Notes under the pieces: generated by a model
Databases searched by the model: none
Seen by the model: only the letters and a program-made list of their open reading frames with translations
What the model was told of the DNA's origin: nothing
Part shown: in pieces, positions 9,634 to 17,916 of the stretch
Numbering within the stretch: the stretch's first letter is position 1
How the letters are laid out: each line of letters starts with the position of its first letter
Position numbers and translations under genes: made by a program
DNA from: Methylobacterium sp. J-078
GTDB lineage: Bacteria; Pseudomonadota; Alphaproteobacteria; Rhizobiales; Beijerinckiaceae
DNA length: 64,000 bases
Reading direction: 5' to 3'
NCBI RefSeq assembly: GCF_022829285.1
Contig: NZ_JAKSYI010000145.1
Coordinates: 39,090 to 103,089 of the forward strand

Positions 9634-9733
9634 GCTCCTGTCTTGCCGTGCCTTTGAGCGACGAACCGGTTTCCGCTTCGTCGGAATGCATTCTGGTGAT
9701 GCGGGAGGCGCGTGCCCCGGCCTCGTATCAAGT

Positions 9734-9769
9734 CTCACTGACCCCGACCCACGGTCCGGGGTCAGTGAG
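9734..9769 (+). terminator. Perfect hairpin after asmA-like gene
   Basis: A 12-base-pair perfect inverted repeat, CTCACTGACCCC with GGGGTCAGTGAG, lies about 100 bases after the asmA-like stop codon between two convergent genes. There is no T-run, but its place and strength suit a terminator. Confidence 0.55.
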
Positions 9770-9798
9770 GTTCGGCGGACGGTCGCCGCCGCGCGGGC

Positions 9799-9830
9799 GG
9801 ACCTCGATGGGGTCGGACCCATCGAGGTCC
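9799..9830 (-). terminator. Perfect hairpin after RTX protease gene
   Basis: A 13-base-pair perfect inverted repeat (GGACCTCGATGGG with CCCATCGAGGTCC) begins 5 bases beyond the protease stop codon. It is the likely leftward terminator. Together with the hairpin at 9734-9769 it forms a double terminator between convergent genes. Confidence 0.6.
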
Positions 9831-9835
9831 GGTAA

Positions 9836-12202
9836 TCAAAGGAAGATCAGGTCGTTGACCTGACCCTTCAGGGCGGCGTCGGTCCACCAGTTCGACTGGC
9901 CGACGAGATCGCTGGTGCGCAGGACGTCGAGGGGAACCGCGCCGGGGCCCTCGGCCACCAGGGTGTTGTTCTTCATCAGGCGCATGTAGCCGGCATCGTC
10001 CACGCTCGCCTGCCAGGTCGCCATCTCGCCCTCCACGATCGTGTCCCGGGCGGTGATCCGGTGGGGGGTCCCGCCGGTGACGATCTCGAACACCATGTCG
10101 TCGCCGGTCCAGTCCTGGCCGAGCCAGATGTTGTCCTTCCAGGCCCCGTTGCCGGTGTCGAAGACGCGCTGGAAGGCGCCGCTGTCGAGGTCGTCGAAGC
10201 GGGCCTGCGCGATGACCTTGAAGGCCCCGTCGATCTCCGGAATGCCCAGGTGGGGTGTGACCACGAGGTCGCTCACCTTGCCCACCAGCGGCGCGTCGTT
10301 GGACCAGTTCGACTTGCCGATGAACTCGTTGGGGCGGTCGACGTCCTTTGGCACGACGCCCTGACCTTCCGCCATGAGCTCGCCGTCCTTGAACAGGCGC
10401 ATCCAGCCCGCCTCGTTGACGCTGGTCGTCCAGGTCGCCTCCTTGCCCTCCACGATCGCGTTCTTGGCGGTCACGGTCCCCCACTTGCTGTCGTTCAGGA
10501 TGGCGAACATCATGTCGCCCGACGTCCCGACCTGCCCGAGGAAGACGTTGTTGGCGCCGACGGGGTCGCCGAAATCGTAGACGCGCTGCCAAGCGCCGGC
10601 GTCGAGGTCGTCGAAACGGGCCTTCACGCTGGCGGTGAGCGCCCCGTCGATGTCGGCGGCCACGTCGGTCTTGAAGGTCAGGTCGTGGACGGCGCCGGCG
10701 AGCTTCGTGTCCCAGGACCAGTTGGACTGGCCCACGAATTCGTTCGCGCGGGCGACGTCCCGGGGCACGGCGCCCTGGCCCTGGGCGAGGAGCACGTTGT
10801 CCTTGTACAGGCTCATGCGGCCGTTCGGATCCACGGCGGCGGTCCAGCGCGCCTCCACGCCCTGGACGATGGCGTCCTTGGCCACGATCCGGAACGGGGT
10901 CGAGCCGGAAAAGATCTCGAAGGCCATGTCGCGGCCGTTGCCGACCTGACCGAGCCAGACGTTGTCGCTCCAGGCCCCGTTGCCGGTGTCGAAGACGCGC
11001 TGGTAGTTGCCGCCGGCGAGGTCGTCGAACCGCACCAGGGCGCTCGCCACGAACGCGCCGTCGATCTCGGGGACGTCGTTGACGTACGGATCGTCGGAGG
11101 CCGCGACCAGCGGCATCTCGAAGGTCTTGTTCGACCCGGCCGCGATGGGCCCGAAGCGCCCCTGGAGGTGGGCGAACAGGCCCTTCACGTCGAGTTCGAC
11201 CTCGCCGATCTTCAGGGTCTCGATGCCCGTGAGGGTCTCGACGGTGTTCGTGGCGATGTGCTTGATGGAGAACGCGCCGGCGGTGCTGGCGGCGTCGTAG
11301 ACGACGGCGTAATCGGTGCTCTTGCCGGAGAAGTTCACGCGGTCGACGCCCTCGCCGCCGTCGAACGTATCGCGGCCGGAGCCGCCGTCGAGGACGTCGT
11401 TGCCGGCGCCGCCGATCAGCGTGTCGTTCCCGTCTCCGCCGAGCAGGGTGTCGTTGCCGGCGCTGCCGTCGATCCGGTCGTCGCCCCAGCCGCCGTCGAC
11501 CCAGTCGTCCCCGCCGAAGGCGAAGAACGTGTCGTTAACACTGCCGAGCCCGATGGTATCGGCCCGCTCGGAGGCGATCGGCATGCCGAGATCCTGGAAG
11601 ACGGCGAGGTCGAGTGGCGAGATCCATTCCCGGATTCCCGTGCCGAGATTGGGGTCCATGATGTTTTCGCCGCCCCAGATGTGCGATCGCCCGCCGTCGA
11701 TACCGATCGCGCGACCGGCGACCGCCCTGACGTTGGGGCCATCGAAGATCGGGTTGCCCCACTGGTCGTTCTGCCAGGAAATGCCGACGAACCCGAGGGC
11801 ATGGCCGATTTCGTGCGTGAAGAGCGAGAAAGCATCCGTTTGATTGCCGGGAACGGCATGCTCGGCCTTCGGGTCGTAGAAATACTTGTCGAAGTTCTCG
11901 ATGCCGAGCGTCACCCCGCCATCCGCGGTGTCGCCGTTGATGTCGCGGCCATCACGGGCCTTGGTCATGGCGGGCTTTTCCCACCAGCTGCCGTTGTGAT
12001 GATAGATCGGACCGCCATTGGCGAGAAAGCCCGGCCCTCCGACGTTGCCGATTCCGACATCGATCACGATGTCCTGGTCACCCTGGAAGTGCTTGGCCCA
12101 GTTGTTCGCGGCCGCCTGGGCGGTGGCGAGGATCAGATCGGCCTTGTCGCCCGCGACACCGCGCGCCCAGTCGTTTGCCCACCTCGTCGTGATCGTCGTC
12201 AT
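9836..12202 (-). CDS. RTX metallopeptidase-like protein with three LamG-like repeats
   Basis: A 788-residue secreted protein without a signal peptide, as expected for type I secretion. An N-terminal metallopeptidase-like domain carries HEIGHALGF (H130, E131, H134). The third metzincin His in the usual +10 place is missing, but SHIWGGENIMDP (173-184) offers H174 and a Met-turn-like NIMDP. Residues 228-290 hold RTX nonapeptides (GGDGNDTLIGGAGNDVLDGG) that bind calcium. From about 370 to the end there are three copies of a 125-135-residue module, each with RFDDL..QRV(F/Y)D, LGQ..(D)M.F.I and (E)F(V/I)G.SNW; this looks like a concanavalin/LamG-type sugar-binding fold. The C-terminus NDLIFL resembles a type I secretion signal. 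The start is at 12202, after an AT-rich leader. Substrate unknown. Confidence 0.8.
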   Translation of the reverse strand: MTTITTRWANDWARGVAGDKADLILATAQAAANNWAKHFQGDQDIVIDVGIGNVGGPGFLANGGPIYHHNGSWWEKPAMTKARDGRDINGDTADGGVTLGIENFDKYFYDPKAEHAVPGNQTDAFSLFTHEIGHALGFVGISWQNDQWGNPIFDGPNVRAVAGRAIGIDGGRSHIWGGENIMDPNLGTGIREWISPLDLAVFQDLGMPIASERADTIGLGSVNDTFFAFGGDDWVDGGWGDDRIDGSAGNDTLLGGDGNDTLIGGAGNDVLDGGSGRDTFDGGEGVDRVNFSGKSTDYAVVYDAASTAGAFSIKHIATNTVETLTGIETLKIGEVELDVKGLFAHLQGRFGPIAAGSNKTFEMPLVAASDDPYVNDVPEIDGAFVASALVRFDDLAGGNYQRVFDTGNGAWSDNVWLGQVGNGRDMAFEIFSGSTPFRIVAKDAIVQGVEARWTAAVDPNGRMSLYKDNVLLAQGQGAVPRDVARANEFVGQSNWSWDTKLAGAVHDLTFKTDVAADIDGALTASVKARFDDLDAGAWQRVYDFGDPVGANNVFLGQVGTSGDMMFAILNDSKWGTVTAKNAIVEGKEATWTTSVNEAGWMRLFKDGELMAEGQGVVPKDVDRPNEFIGKSNWSNDAPLVGKVSDLVVTPHLGIPEIDGAFKVIAQARFDDLDSGAFQRVFDTGNGAWKDNIWLGQDWTGDDMVFEIVTGGTPHRITARDTIVEGEMATWQASVDDAGYMRLMKNNTLVAEGPGAVPLDVLRTSDLVGQSNWWTDAALKGQVNDLIFL

Positions 12203-12511
12203 CTATCGGCCCTCCTGCTTCAAGCAACCGCAAGTGGCGCCGGACAGGCATACTGATCGCATGTGCTAAAAATATTTCAGCGATCGATAAAATTTAGGTA
12301 TTATTTGATAAATATACTGTATATACGCAATATATACTCGTAAATAAGACACCTGTAATTCTTGATGATGCCTTAGAATGACGACCACGCCCTTGAAGCA
12401 CTTGGGTACAGTCTTTCTGATTTTCGCAAGGCAGTCGGGTCCGGCGTTCCTCTGCGTTGAACATCGAAATCTTGTCACCTGTCCTGACAAGGACGCGAGG
12501 CCTGGTGTTCT
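12203..12511. other. AT-rich leader upstream of RTX gene
   Basis: This 309-base gap is strikingly AT-rich at about 12270-12352 (runs such as TAAATATACTGTATATACG) in a 70% GC neighbourhood. It must contain the RTX gene promoter and the 3' side of the hlyD remnant. Small minus-strand frames here end in AT-rich codons and have no ribosome binding site, so I call none. AT-rich promoter regions are the sort of target bound by MucR/Ros regulators, and a mucR gene lies 3.5 kb away; that link is inference. Confidence 0.45.
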
Positions 12512-12918
12512 TCATCGTTCGCGCCAAGCCTCGGCAATCTGGTCCGTCAGCAGCTTCGTCGGGTAGCTCAGGACCGAGCGGTCGCCGAGACCCGGCTCAC
12601 CACCCCGTCGATCTCCGGCGTCGTACGCTGGTTGAAAGGGGCGAATCGCAAGACCGCAGGTTGGTCGAGGTGGGCGTCGTCGATGTCCTGGGGCTGGATC
12701 TTCACCTCGACGGCGCGTTGGTCGGCCTCCGACACGATGCGCATCGCCGGCTGGGCGGGCGTTACCAGGCCGCCGATGGTGTGGACCGTCATCTGGCGCA
12801 CGCTGCCGTCCTGGGACCAACGCATGTCGACGCGCTTCTCCCAGTCCTCCGAGCACTTGCCCCGGATCTCGGCCAGGTCCCCGCCGGTCTCGGTGCGCAT
12901 GTCGCCGTCGATCTGCAT
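12512..12918 (-). pseudogene. Decayed HlyD-family type I secretion adaptor
   Basis: Only the C-terminal part of a HlyD/PrtE-type membrane fusion protein remains. Residues in one frame read TVHTIGGLVTPAQPAMRIV, then VEVKIQPQDIDDAHLDQPAVLRF and FNQRTTPEIDGVVSRVSA, all hallmark stretches of this family, and then hit a stop at 12568. The expected end of the family (RSVLSYPTKLLTDQIAEAWRER) continues in another frame and stops at 12512. Roughly 30-40 residues normally between these blocks are missing, so an internal deletion has joined the two out of frame. The N-terminal membrane anchor and coiled coil are absent. It lies about 310 bases from the RTX protease gene that such an adaptor would export. 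No ABC transporter partner is seen. Confidence 0.8.
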
Positions 12919-12969
12919 GCAGGATCTGGAGTTCGGTCTCGGCGATCCTGCCCCGGGTCCCGTGACCGC

Positions 12970-15159
12970 TCAGGCCTTGCCTACCGCCAGCAGCGCGAAG
13001 GCCTGGATCAGGCCGACCTCCTCGAGCCGATCGAATCGGCCGGCGGCGCCGCCGTGGCCGGCCTCCATGTTGATTCGCATCAGGATCGGACCGCCCCCCG
13101 TCAGGGTGGCGCGCAGGCGGGCCACCCACTTGGCCGGCTCCCAATAGGTCACGCGCGGGTCGGTGAGGCCGCCGAGCGCCAGGATCGCCGGATAAGCCTG
13201 GGGGCGCACGTTGTCGTAGGGCGAGTAGGACAGGATGGTCTCGAAGGCCTCGAGGCTCTCCCGCGGGTTGCCCCATTCGGGCCATTCCGGGGGAGTGAGC
13301 GGCAGGCTGCCGTCGAGCATGGTGTTCATCACGTCGACGAAGGGCACGTCGGCCACGATGGCGGCGAACAGCTCCGGCGCGAGGTTGGCGACCGCGCCCA
13401 TCAACATGCCGCCGGCCGAGCCGCCATGGGCCACGATGCGGCCTTGCGCGGTGTAGTTCGCCGCGATCAGGGCCCGGCCGCAGGCGATGAAGTCCGTGAA
13501 GGTGTTGGGCTTCTTCTCGCGCTTGCCGTCGAGGTACCAGCGCCAGCCCTTCTCGGTCCCGCCGCGCACGTGGGCGATGGCGTAGACGAAGCCGCGATCG
13601 ACGAGCGACAGCAGGTTGGTGCGGAAGGCCGCCGGCATCAGCGTGCCGTAGGATCCGTAGCCGTAGAGGAGTAGCGGCGCCGTCCCGTCGAGGGGGGTGT
13701 CGCGCCGGTGCAGCAGCGAGATCGGCACGCTCTCGCCATCGGGCGCGGTGGCGAACAGGCGGCGGGTGACGTAGTCGGCCGGTTCGTGCCCGCTCGGCAC
13801 GGTCTGGCGCTTGCGCAGCTGCCGGGCACGGGTGGCGCAATCGTAGTCGTAGGTCTCGGCCGGCGTGGTCATGGACGAGTAGGTGAAGCGGATCACCGCC
13901 GTCTCGAACTCGTGGCCCGGCTGAAGGCCGAGGGAATAGGCCTCCTCCGCGAAGGCGACGACGTGCTCGCTGCCCTGCTTGTCGCGCACCACGATGCGGG
14001 GGCGCGCCTCCTCGATCTCGAGGCGCACCATGTGGTCGGCGATGACGTGCTGGTGGCGGATCATCACGCCCGGCCGATGCGGGACGACGTCGGTCCAGTT
14101 CTGGCGGCCCGGCGCCGCGATCCGCGCGGTGACGATCTTGAAGTCCTCGGCGCCGTCCGCGTTGGTGAGGATGAAGAGGTGGCTCGCCCAGTTCTCCACT
14201 GAATAGATCAGCAGGGGCTGGCGCGGCTGCACCACGGTCAGGGTCGCGTCGGGCGCCCGGCGGTCGAGGAGGTGGACCTCCGAGGTCTCGTGGTCGCTGG
14301 CGGTGACAACGAGGTAGTCGCCCGACTGCGTCTCCCCGATATGCACGAAGAAGCCGGAATCGGCCTCCTCGTACACGAGGGTGTCGGCCGCCTGCGGGGT
14401 GCCGAGGACGTGGCGCATCACGCGGGCGGGGCGGTGGTTCTCGTCGACGGCGACGTAGTAGAACGCGCGGCTGTCGGCGCTCCAGACGGCCTCGCCGGCG
14501 GTGGCCTCGATCCGGTCCACCGCCTCCGTGCCGGTGTCCAGATCCTTGCCGCTGTCCAGATCCTTGCCGGTCTCGAGGTCGCGCACCCGGATGGTGTGGA
14601 GTTCCGATCCCTTGGTGTCGGCGCTCCAGGCGAGCAGCCGGTGGTCGTCGGAATGCACCGCCGTCGCGATCTCGAAGAAGGCGAGACCCGCCCCCTCGTG
14701 GTCGCCGTCCACCAGGATGACCTCGCCCGCCTCCGGCCCGCCGTCCGCGGCGGTCTCGGCGCCCTGGCCGGGGATGACCACGATCGCGCGCGGGCGCCGG
14801 CAGACCAGCGGGTGCTGCCCGCCCTCGCGGTGGCGGGTGTAGTAGGCGAAGGGGCCGTCGGGCTCGGGAACGCTGCTGTCGTCCTCCCGGATGCGGGCCC
14901 GCATCTCGGCCACCAACGCCTTGCGCAGGGGTTCGGTGCCCGCGAGCGCCGTCTCCGAATAGGCGTTCTCCGCCTCGAGATAGGCCCGGATGTCCGCCGG
15001 CAGGGCGGCGGGGTCCTTGAGCACGTCCCGCCAGTTCTCGGCCTTCAGCCAGGCGTAGTCGTCGCGCAGCACATGGCCGTGGACCGTGTCGGTGTGGGGG
15101 CGCACCTCCGCGACCGGGGCGGCCGCCGAAACGGTGATCGAAGTCGAGGAGGACGTCAT
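12970..15159 (-). CDS. ptrB: Oligopeptidase B (S9 family prolyl-oligopeptidase type)
   Basis: A 729-residue serine peptidase that cuts short peptides after basic residues (family knowledge). An N-terminal beta-propeller covers about residues 60-430, with the opening signature TVHGHVLRDDYAWLKAENW. The alpha/beta-hydrolase domain carries the nucleophile in HGGSAGGML (Ser about 581), an acid near GGLTDPRVTYWEP (about 667) and the His in MEAGHGG (about 702). PLLLYGYGSYG precedes the oxyanion region, as in PtrB. It is cytosolic, with no signal peptide. The open frame runs to 15180, but the ATG at 15159 (MTSSSTSIT) has AGGA 10 bases upstream. It stands alone. Confidence 0.93.
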   Translation of the reverse strand: MTSSSTSITVSAAAPVAEVRPHTDTVHGHVLRDDYAWLKAENWRDVLKDPAALPADIRAYLEAENAYSETALAGTEPLRKALVAEMRARIREDDSSVPEPDGPFAYYTRHREGGQHPLVCRRPRAIVVIPGQGAETAADGGPEAGEVILVDGDHEGAGLAFFEIATAVHSDDHRLLAWSADTKGSELHTIRVRDLETGKDLDSGKDLDTGTEAVDRIEATAGEAVWSADSRAFYYVAVDENHRPARVMRHVLGTPQAADTLVYEEADSGFFVHIGETQSGDYLVVTASDHETSEVHLLDRRAPDATLTVVQPRQPLLIYSVENWASHLFILTNADGAEDFKIVTARIAAPGRQNWTDVVPHRPGVMIRHQHVIADHMVRLEIEEARPRIVVRDKQGSEHVVAFAEEAYSLGLQPGHEFETAVIRFTYSSMTTPAETYDYDCATRARQLRKRQTVPSGHEPADYVTRRLFATAPDGESVPISLLHRRDTPLDGTAPLLLYGYGSYGTLMPAAFRTNLLSLVDRGFVYAIAHVRGGTEKGWRWYLDGKREKKPNTFTDFIACGRALIAANYTAQGRIVAHGGSAGGMLMGAVANLAPELFAAIVADVPFVDVMNTMLDGSLPLTPPEWPEWGNPRESLEAFETILSYSPYDNVRPQAYPAILALGGLTDPRVTYWEPAKWVARLRATLTGGGPILMRINMEAGHGGAAGRFDRLEEVGLIQAFALLAVGKA

Positions 15160-15748
15160 CGCGAAAGATCCTGGAAACATTGCGGGAGGACGATGTCGAA
15201 TCGGGTCTTGATCTGCGTCGATGCCGGTTCGCGCAGGTTTCGTGCGATCGAATGCTGGCCGGCGGAGCGTCTCATCCGAGCCATGTCCCTGGAATTTCAG
15301 CCGTCTCCCGTCGGGGGTGATCCCACGCCCGCCCGTGCCGACGAAAATCTCGTCCGCGCCATGTGCCCGCTGCCCCGCCCGCAGGCAAGCGCGACGGGCG
15401 GGGCAGCGTCACGACGGCATGTCCGGACTGCGGCAATCTGCCGGAGTCTCGAGGCGCTGCCGATCCCTCCCCGCAAGACCAGGATGAACGGGCAAGCGGC
15501 GGCGTTAGAAATATTGTTCGCTCTAGTTGTTCAAGATTACCGGGAATGCTGGGAACCGTCTTGCGACATCATCGCGAATATCCTACCTAGATAATGTGGC
15601 GGGCGAAGTCGCTGCGTACCGTACTGCGTTGCGAGTGACGGGGGAAAGCAGGGGGTTCGATCCCTGCGCCAGGCACCGGCCGATGTGGAAACGCTCGGCG
15701 TGCTCGAACCCCTGTCCGCGCGTCGCTTTAAGGAGAGTCCTTCCAGTT
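15160..15748. other. 589-base gap upstream of mucR
   Basis: It lies between the divergent ptrB and mucR starts. A perfect 10-base-pair hairpin (TGCCCCGCCC with GGGCGGGGCA) lies at 15371-15405. The stretch 15505-15600 is AT-richer (AATATTGTTCGCTCTAG), as expected for an autoregulated mucR promoter. At 15647-15677 there is a TTCGATC loop flanked by short complementary arms that resembles a tRNA T-arm, but no D-arm, anticodon arm or paired acceptor stem could be built. No protein-coding gene was identified. Confidence 0.45.
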
Positions 15749-16183
15749 ATGATCGACATCGAACAATCCGCCGATTACGTGGAACTCACGGTCGACATCG
15801 TGTCGGCCTACGTGAGTAACAATCCGGTCCCACCCGGCGAACTCGCCCAGCTGATCACGCGCATCCATACCGCTCTGACGCAGGTCGCGAGCGGCCAGGT
15901 CGAGACCAAGGCGTCCAACGCGCCCCTGCAGCCGGCGATTCCCGTCAAGAAGTCCATCACGGCGGATCACATCGTCTGTCTCGAGGACGGCCGCACCTTC
16001 AAGTCGCTCAAGCGCCACCTGCGGGCGAAGTACGACATGAGCCCCGAGCAGTACCGGGCCAAGTGGGGCCTGCCGCCCGACTATCCGATGGTCGCCCCGA
16101 ACTACGCCAAGGCCCGCTCCGACCTCGCCAAGGCCATCGGCCTCGGCCAGACCCGCAACGGCAATTACGACGAAGCGGCCTGA
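15749..16183 (+). CDS. mucR: Ros/MucR family transcriptional regulator
   Basis: A 144-residue zinc-finger DNA-binding protein of the alphaproteobacterial Ros/MucR family, which silences or regulates exopolysaccharide, motility and symbiosis or virulence genes by binding AT-rich promoters. The family core is clear: VCLEDGRTFKSLKRHL (C77, D80, H90), then SPEQYRAKWGLPPDYPMVAP and YAKARSDLAKAIGLG. The second His seen in Brucella-type MucR (HLxxH) is Lys here (K94), so zinc binding may use a different ligand. The ATG at 15749 follows an AGGAG site (15731-15735) by about 13 bases. The long AT-richer upstream region suggests autoregulation. Confidence 0.93.
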   Translation: MIDIEQSADYVELTVDIVSAYVSNNPVPPGELAQLITRIHTALTQVASGQVETKASNAPLQPAIPVKKSITADHIVCLEDGRTFKSLKRHLRAKYDMSPEQYRAKWGLPPDYPMVAPNYAKARSDLAKAIGLGQTRNGNYDEAA

Positions 16184-16342
16184 ACGGCCACTCCGTCTCC
16201 GCACCGGTTTCGGGTGGCGTCCTCTGGGCCCGCCCGGAACCGTCTGGACGGCAAACCGCGTCAAGCCTTGATCTAGGATATTTTTCCCTTACCATCGGCG
16301 AACGGCACCCCGATGCCGCTGTCATGTGTAATGGAACAAATC

Positions 16343-17209
16343 ATGAACATTGCCCGGTCTCCCGCCGCCCCGGTCCCCGCCCCCCGCCGGCCTCGGGCCG
16401 TATCCGGCGCCGCCCCCCTCGGCCGGGACGCCGCGCGCCTCCTCGCTGCCCTCGCCGGCGAGGGCGCCTACGCGATCACCGACCCGGCCGAACCGGCGGG
16501 CTGGATCCTGCGCGAGGGCGGACGCGGTGTCTCCCTCGGCGGCGGCCGCTTCGCGCCGTCGGCGGGGCGGGAACTCCTGGCCAGCGACCTCGCGGAGCAG
16601 GCGAGCGGGCGCCGGGCCCGCCTGACGATCAGCCCGGCGGGGCGCGCCCGCCTGCGCCGCGAGCGGGCCGGGGCGCACAGCCCCTACCTCGCCCAGCATC
16701 TCGACCTCGTCGGCGAGGCGCCGAAGCCGGACCGGCCGCAGCGCGACGCCTCCGAGAGCCCGCTCGCCTGGATGGCCCGGCGGCGCGACCGCGACGGCGC
16801 CCCGCTCATCGACGCGGTCTGCTTCGAGGCGGGCGAGCGCCTGCGCCGCGACCTCACGGTGGCCTCGCTGATGCCCCGGATGGGCCAGGACTGGAGCGGC
16901 GTCTCGGTGGACGGCTCGGGCCCGCGCGACCCCGCGGCGGGTTCGGACGCGATGCTGGCCGCGCGCCAGCGCGTGCGGGCGGCTCTCGGCGCCGTCGGCA
17001 ACGACCTCTCGGGCCTGCTGATCGACCTCTGCGGCTTCCTGAAGGGGCTGGAACGGATCGAGGCGGAGCGGCGCTGGCCGGCCCGCTCGGCCAAGGTGGT
17101 CGCCCGCATCGCCCTGGCGCGGCTGGCCGAGCATTACGGCCTGGAGCGGGAGGCCGTCGGTCCCGAGCGCGGCCGCCTGCGCCTGTGGCGGGCGACGGAC
17201 GGCGCGTGA
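16343..17209 (+). CDS. DUF6456 domain protein, likely DNA-binding
   Basis: A protein of about 288 residues matching the alphaproteobacterial DUF6456 family, which often sits near mucR (recalled, not searched). Visible parts are an Ala/Arg-rich N-terminal half with DAARLLAALAGEGAYAITD, a basic RARLTISPAGRARLRRE segment, and the conserved C-terminal half with SPLAWMARRRDRDG and LDLVGEAPKP. It also contains CFEAGERLRRDLTVASL, VDLCGF-like LIDLCGFLKGLERIE and SAKVVARIALARLAEHYG, which looks helix-turn-helix-like. Role unknown. The start is uncertain: ATGs at 16313, 16331 and 16343 are in frame; 16343 is preceded by GGAA at a sensible distance. A large inverted repeat follows the gene. Confidence 0.75.
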   Translation: MNIARSPAAPVPAPRRPRAVSGAAPLGRDAARLLAALAGEGAYAITDPAEPAGWILREGGRGVSLGGGRFAPSAGRELLASDLAEQASGRRARLTISPAGRARLRRERAGAHSPYLAQHLDLVGEAPKPDRPQRDASESPLAWMARRRDRDGAPLIDAVCFEAGERLRRDLTVASLMPRMGQDWSGVSVDGSGPRDPAAGSDAMLAARQRVRAALGAVGNDLSGLLIDLCGFLKGLERIEAERRWPARSAKVVARIALARLAEHYGLEREAVGPERGRLRLWRATDGA

Positions 17210-17290
17210 GGGAGACAAGCTCCGGGGCCGCCAAGCGGCCCGTCATACGTTTTCCGGGTAATGGCTCCGGTCAGCCTGCGCGCAACGCGC

Positions 17291-17385
17291 TCCCTCTGCT
17301 GAAAGGAGAGGGTTGGGGTGAGGTGTGGTCCATTTCCGGAGAGGTCACACACCTCACCCTGTCCCTCTCCTTTCAGCAGAGGGGA
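17291..17385. repeat. Long imperfect inverted repeat between convergent genes
   Basis: The left arm CCTCTGCTGAAAGGAGAGGG at about 17293 is mirrored by CCCTCTCCTTTCAGCAGAGG ending near 17382, and the inner arms GGGGTGAGGTGTG and CACACCTCACC also pair. The total is about 95 bases with arms of about 36. It lies between the convergent DUF6456 and sufE genes, so it can act as a two-way terminator. The size and internal structure look like a REP/MITE-type interspersed palindrome. Whether it is repeated elsewhere cannot be seen here. Confidence 0.75.
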
Positions 17386-17423
17386 CCCGCGCCAGAACCC
17401 GAACGATTCAGTCGGAAATTGTA

Positions 17424-17846
17424 TCAGGCCGCCAGGCGGGCGGCGTCCCGGTGGATGCGCTCGGCCATGGAGCGCACGCCGTTGGAGCGCTTGGAGGTGA
17501 GGTGGGCGCCGAGGCCGATCTCCTTGAAGACCTTGAAGACGTCGACCCGGCCGATCTCCTCGGGCGTCTTCCCGTCGTGCAGGGCCATCACCAGGGCGAT
17601 CAGGCCCTTGGTGATCACGGAATCGCTGGTGCCCCGCAGGTGGAGGCGGGGTGGCGCCTCCGCCGGGTCGAGGCGCGATTCCACCCAGACCTGGCTCTCG
17701 CAGCCGTGGACCCGGTTCTCCTCGGTGAGCAGGTCCTCGGGAAAGGGCGGCAGGGCCCGGCCGAGCTCGATCAGGTACTCGTAGCGGTCGGGCCCCTCGT
17801 CGAGGATGCTGAAATTGTCGATGATCGTCGCGATGGGTGGGAGCAT
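17424..17846 (-). CDS. sufE: SufE cysteine desulfuration protein
   Basis: A 140-residue SufE. It takes sulfur as persulfide from the cysteine desulfurase SufS and passes it to the SufBCD scaffold for Fe-S cluster assembly. The acceptor Cys is C49 in NRVHGCESQVW, the family's signature. The motif region SDSVITKGLIALVMALHDGKT and the closing helix around LTSKRSNGVRSMAERI are typical. The ATG at 17846 (MLPPIATIIDNF) fits the usual family start; the open frame extends to 17888 without a ribosome binding site. No other suf gene is nearby. It is followed by the palindrome at 17291-17385. Confidence 0.93.
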   Translation of the reverse strand: MLPPIATIIDNFSILDEGPDRYEYLIELGRALPPFPEDLLTEENRVHGCESQVWVESRLDPAEAPPRLHLRGTSDSVITKGLIALVMALHDGKTPEEIGRVDVFKVFKEIGLGAHLTSKRSNGVRSMAERIHRDAARLAA

Positions 17847-17916
17847 GATCGGCCGGCGGACTCGGTGCGCGTCTGGGGTTCCCCGCATATAGGATATGCG
17901 GGGCGCGTTGCGATCC

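Noticed and set aside
6489..9863. 1124-codon second plus frame inside the asmA-like gene
   Set aside because: It is extremely Arg/Gly/Pro-rich, typical of an out-of-frame shadow; the other frame has the membrane helix and AsmA pattern.
10061..12256. 731-codon plus-strand frame opposite the RTX protease
   Set aside because: Shadow of a gene with RTX and HExxH motifs on the minus strand.
12266..12527. Small minus-strand frames in the AT-rich leader
   Set aside because: AT-driven codons, no ribosome binding site, and they overlap the expected promoter and the hlyD remnant.
15640..15690. tRNA-like T-arm (TTCGATC loop) upstream of mucR
   Set aside because: No D-arm, anticodon arm or paired acceptor stem could be formed around it, the T-stem pairs poorly in the canonical register, and no tmRNA tag was found.
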